From a virus, in IMG/VR virus record IMGVR_UViG_3300030419_004277, positions 1 through 59,880 of that record: DNA of 59,880 nucleotides; one strand, given 5' to 3'. Position numbers and translations under genes: made by a program. Positions 59,873 to 59,880 of the stretch are shown in pieces. The notes under the pieces are model-generated. The model saw only the letters and a list, made by a program, of their open reading frames with translations, had not been told where the DNA came from and searched no databases. Each line of letters begins with the position of its first letter. Position 1 is the first letter of the stretch.

Positions 59873-59880
59873 AATTTCTC

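Noticed and set aside
1-59880. CRISPR array, insertion sequence or prophage attachment site
   Set aside because: No regularly spaced direct repeats, transposase or integrase gene, or flanking repeats were seen. The repeated AGTCAAGCA motif is the promoter family.

Overview
The window is most likely part of a large double-stranded DNA phage genome. It is AT-rich and gene-dense, and every supported gene lies on the minus strand, so transcription runs from high to low coordinates. Genes are packed with ATGA, GTGA or TAATG start/stop overlaps. The phage assignment rests on the gene set: PhoH-like ATPase, ThyX, UV-damage endonuclease, SF2 helicase, ClpP-like protease, Cas4/RecB-like nuclease, VWA/HExxH protein, Hsp20, peptide deformylase, GIY-YIG and HNH proteins, and DUF1599. 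No capsid, terminase or tail gene was recognised. One secreted protein carries a type IX secretion (T9SS) C-terminal domain after dockerin and thrombospondin-3 type repeats. That points to a host in the Bacteroidota/FCB superphylum, for example a Marinimicrobia-like marine lineage. Shine-Dalgarno sequences are common here, which fits Bacteroidota proper less well. The host call is inference.

Layout in transcription order. (1) 59.9-56.8 kb: membrane protein, DUF1599, ClpP-like, Cas4/RecB-like nuclease, SLOG protein and small genes. (2) 56.8-26.5 kb: about 36 overlapping genes, largely for glycan synthesis: glycosyltransferases, Gmd, NAD-dependent epimerases, a UDP-glucose-dehydrogenase-like protein, an RfbC-like epimerase, a PMP-type sugar 3-dehydratase, a heptose-kinase-like PfkB protein, a PIG-L deacetylase, an ATP-grasp enzyme, two split transketolases, a B12-radical-SAM enzyme and several methyltransferases and 2OG oxygenases. 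(3) 26.5-24.4 kb: small genes, HNH-like protein, peptide deformylase. (4) 24.4-20.2 kb: envelope and secretion module. (5) 20.1-8.6 kb: proteostasis, nucleotide metabolism and DNA repair (Hsp20, nuclease, SelW, ThyX, APT, PhoH, nucleosidase, DNA methyltransferases, GNAT, hydroxylase, HD protein, UVDE, helicase). (6) 8.6-1.1 kb: methyltransferase, VWA protein and many small unknown genes. (7) 1.1-0.3 kb: non-coding, with three copies of a shared promoter and a strongly structured RNA candidate.

The main discovery is a pair of candidate selenoprotein genes, both of which ordinary gene calling breaks or misses. A SelW/Rdx-family gene (17810-18043) has in-frame TGA exactly at the U of its CxxU motif. 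A secreted TlpA-like thioredoxin (23183-24304) has TGA at the first Cys of the WCGPC motif. Each TGA is followed, 17-22 nt later, by a compact hairpin whose apical loop begins with G, as expected of a bacterial SECIS. TGA acts as a normal stop elsewhere and Trp is encoded by TGG throughout, so general recoding is unlikely. No selA, selB, selD or tRNA-Sec is visible here.

A recurring promoter (TTGACT, 17 bp, TTAGCT followed by TTAG) precedes several transcription units and often overlaps the stop codon of the gene before it.
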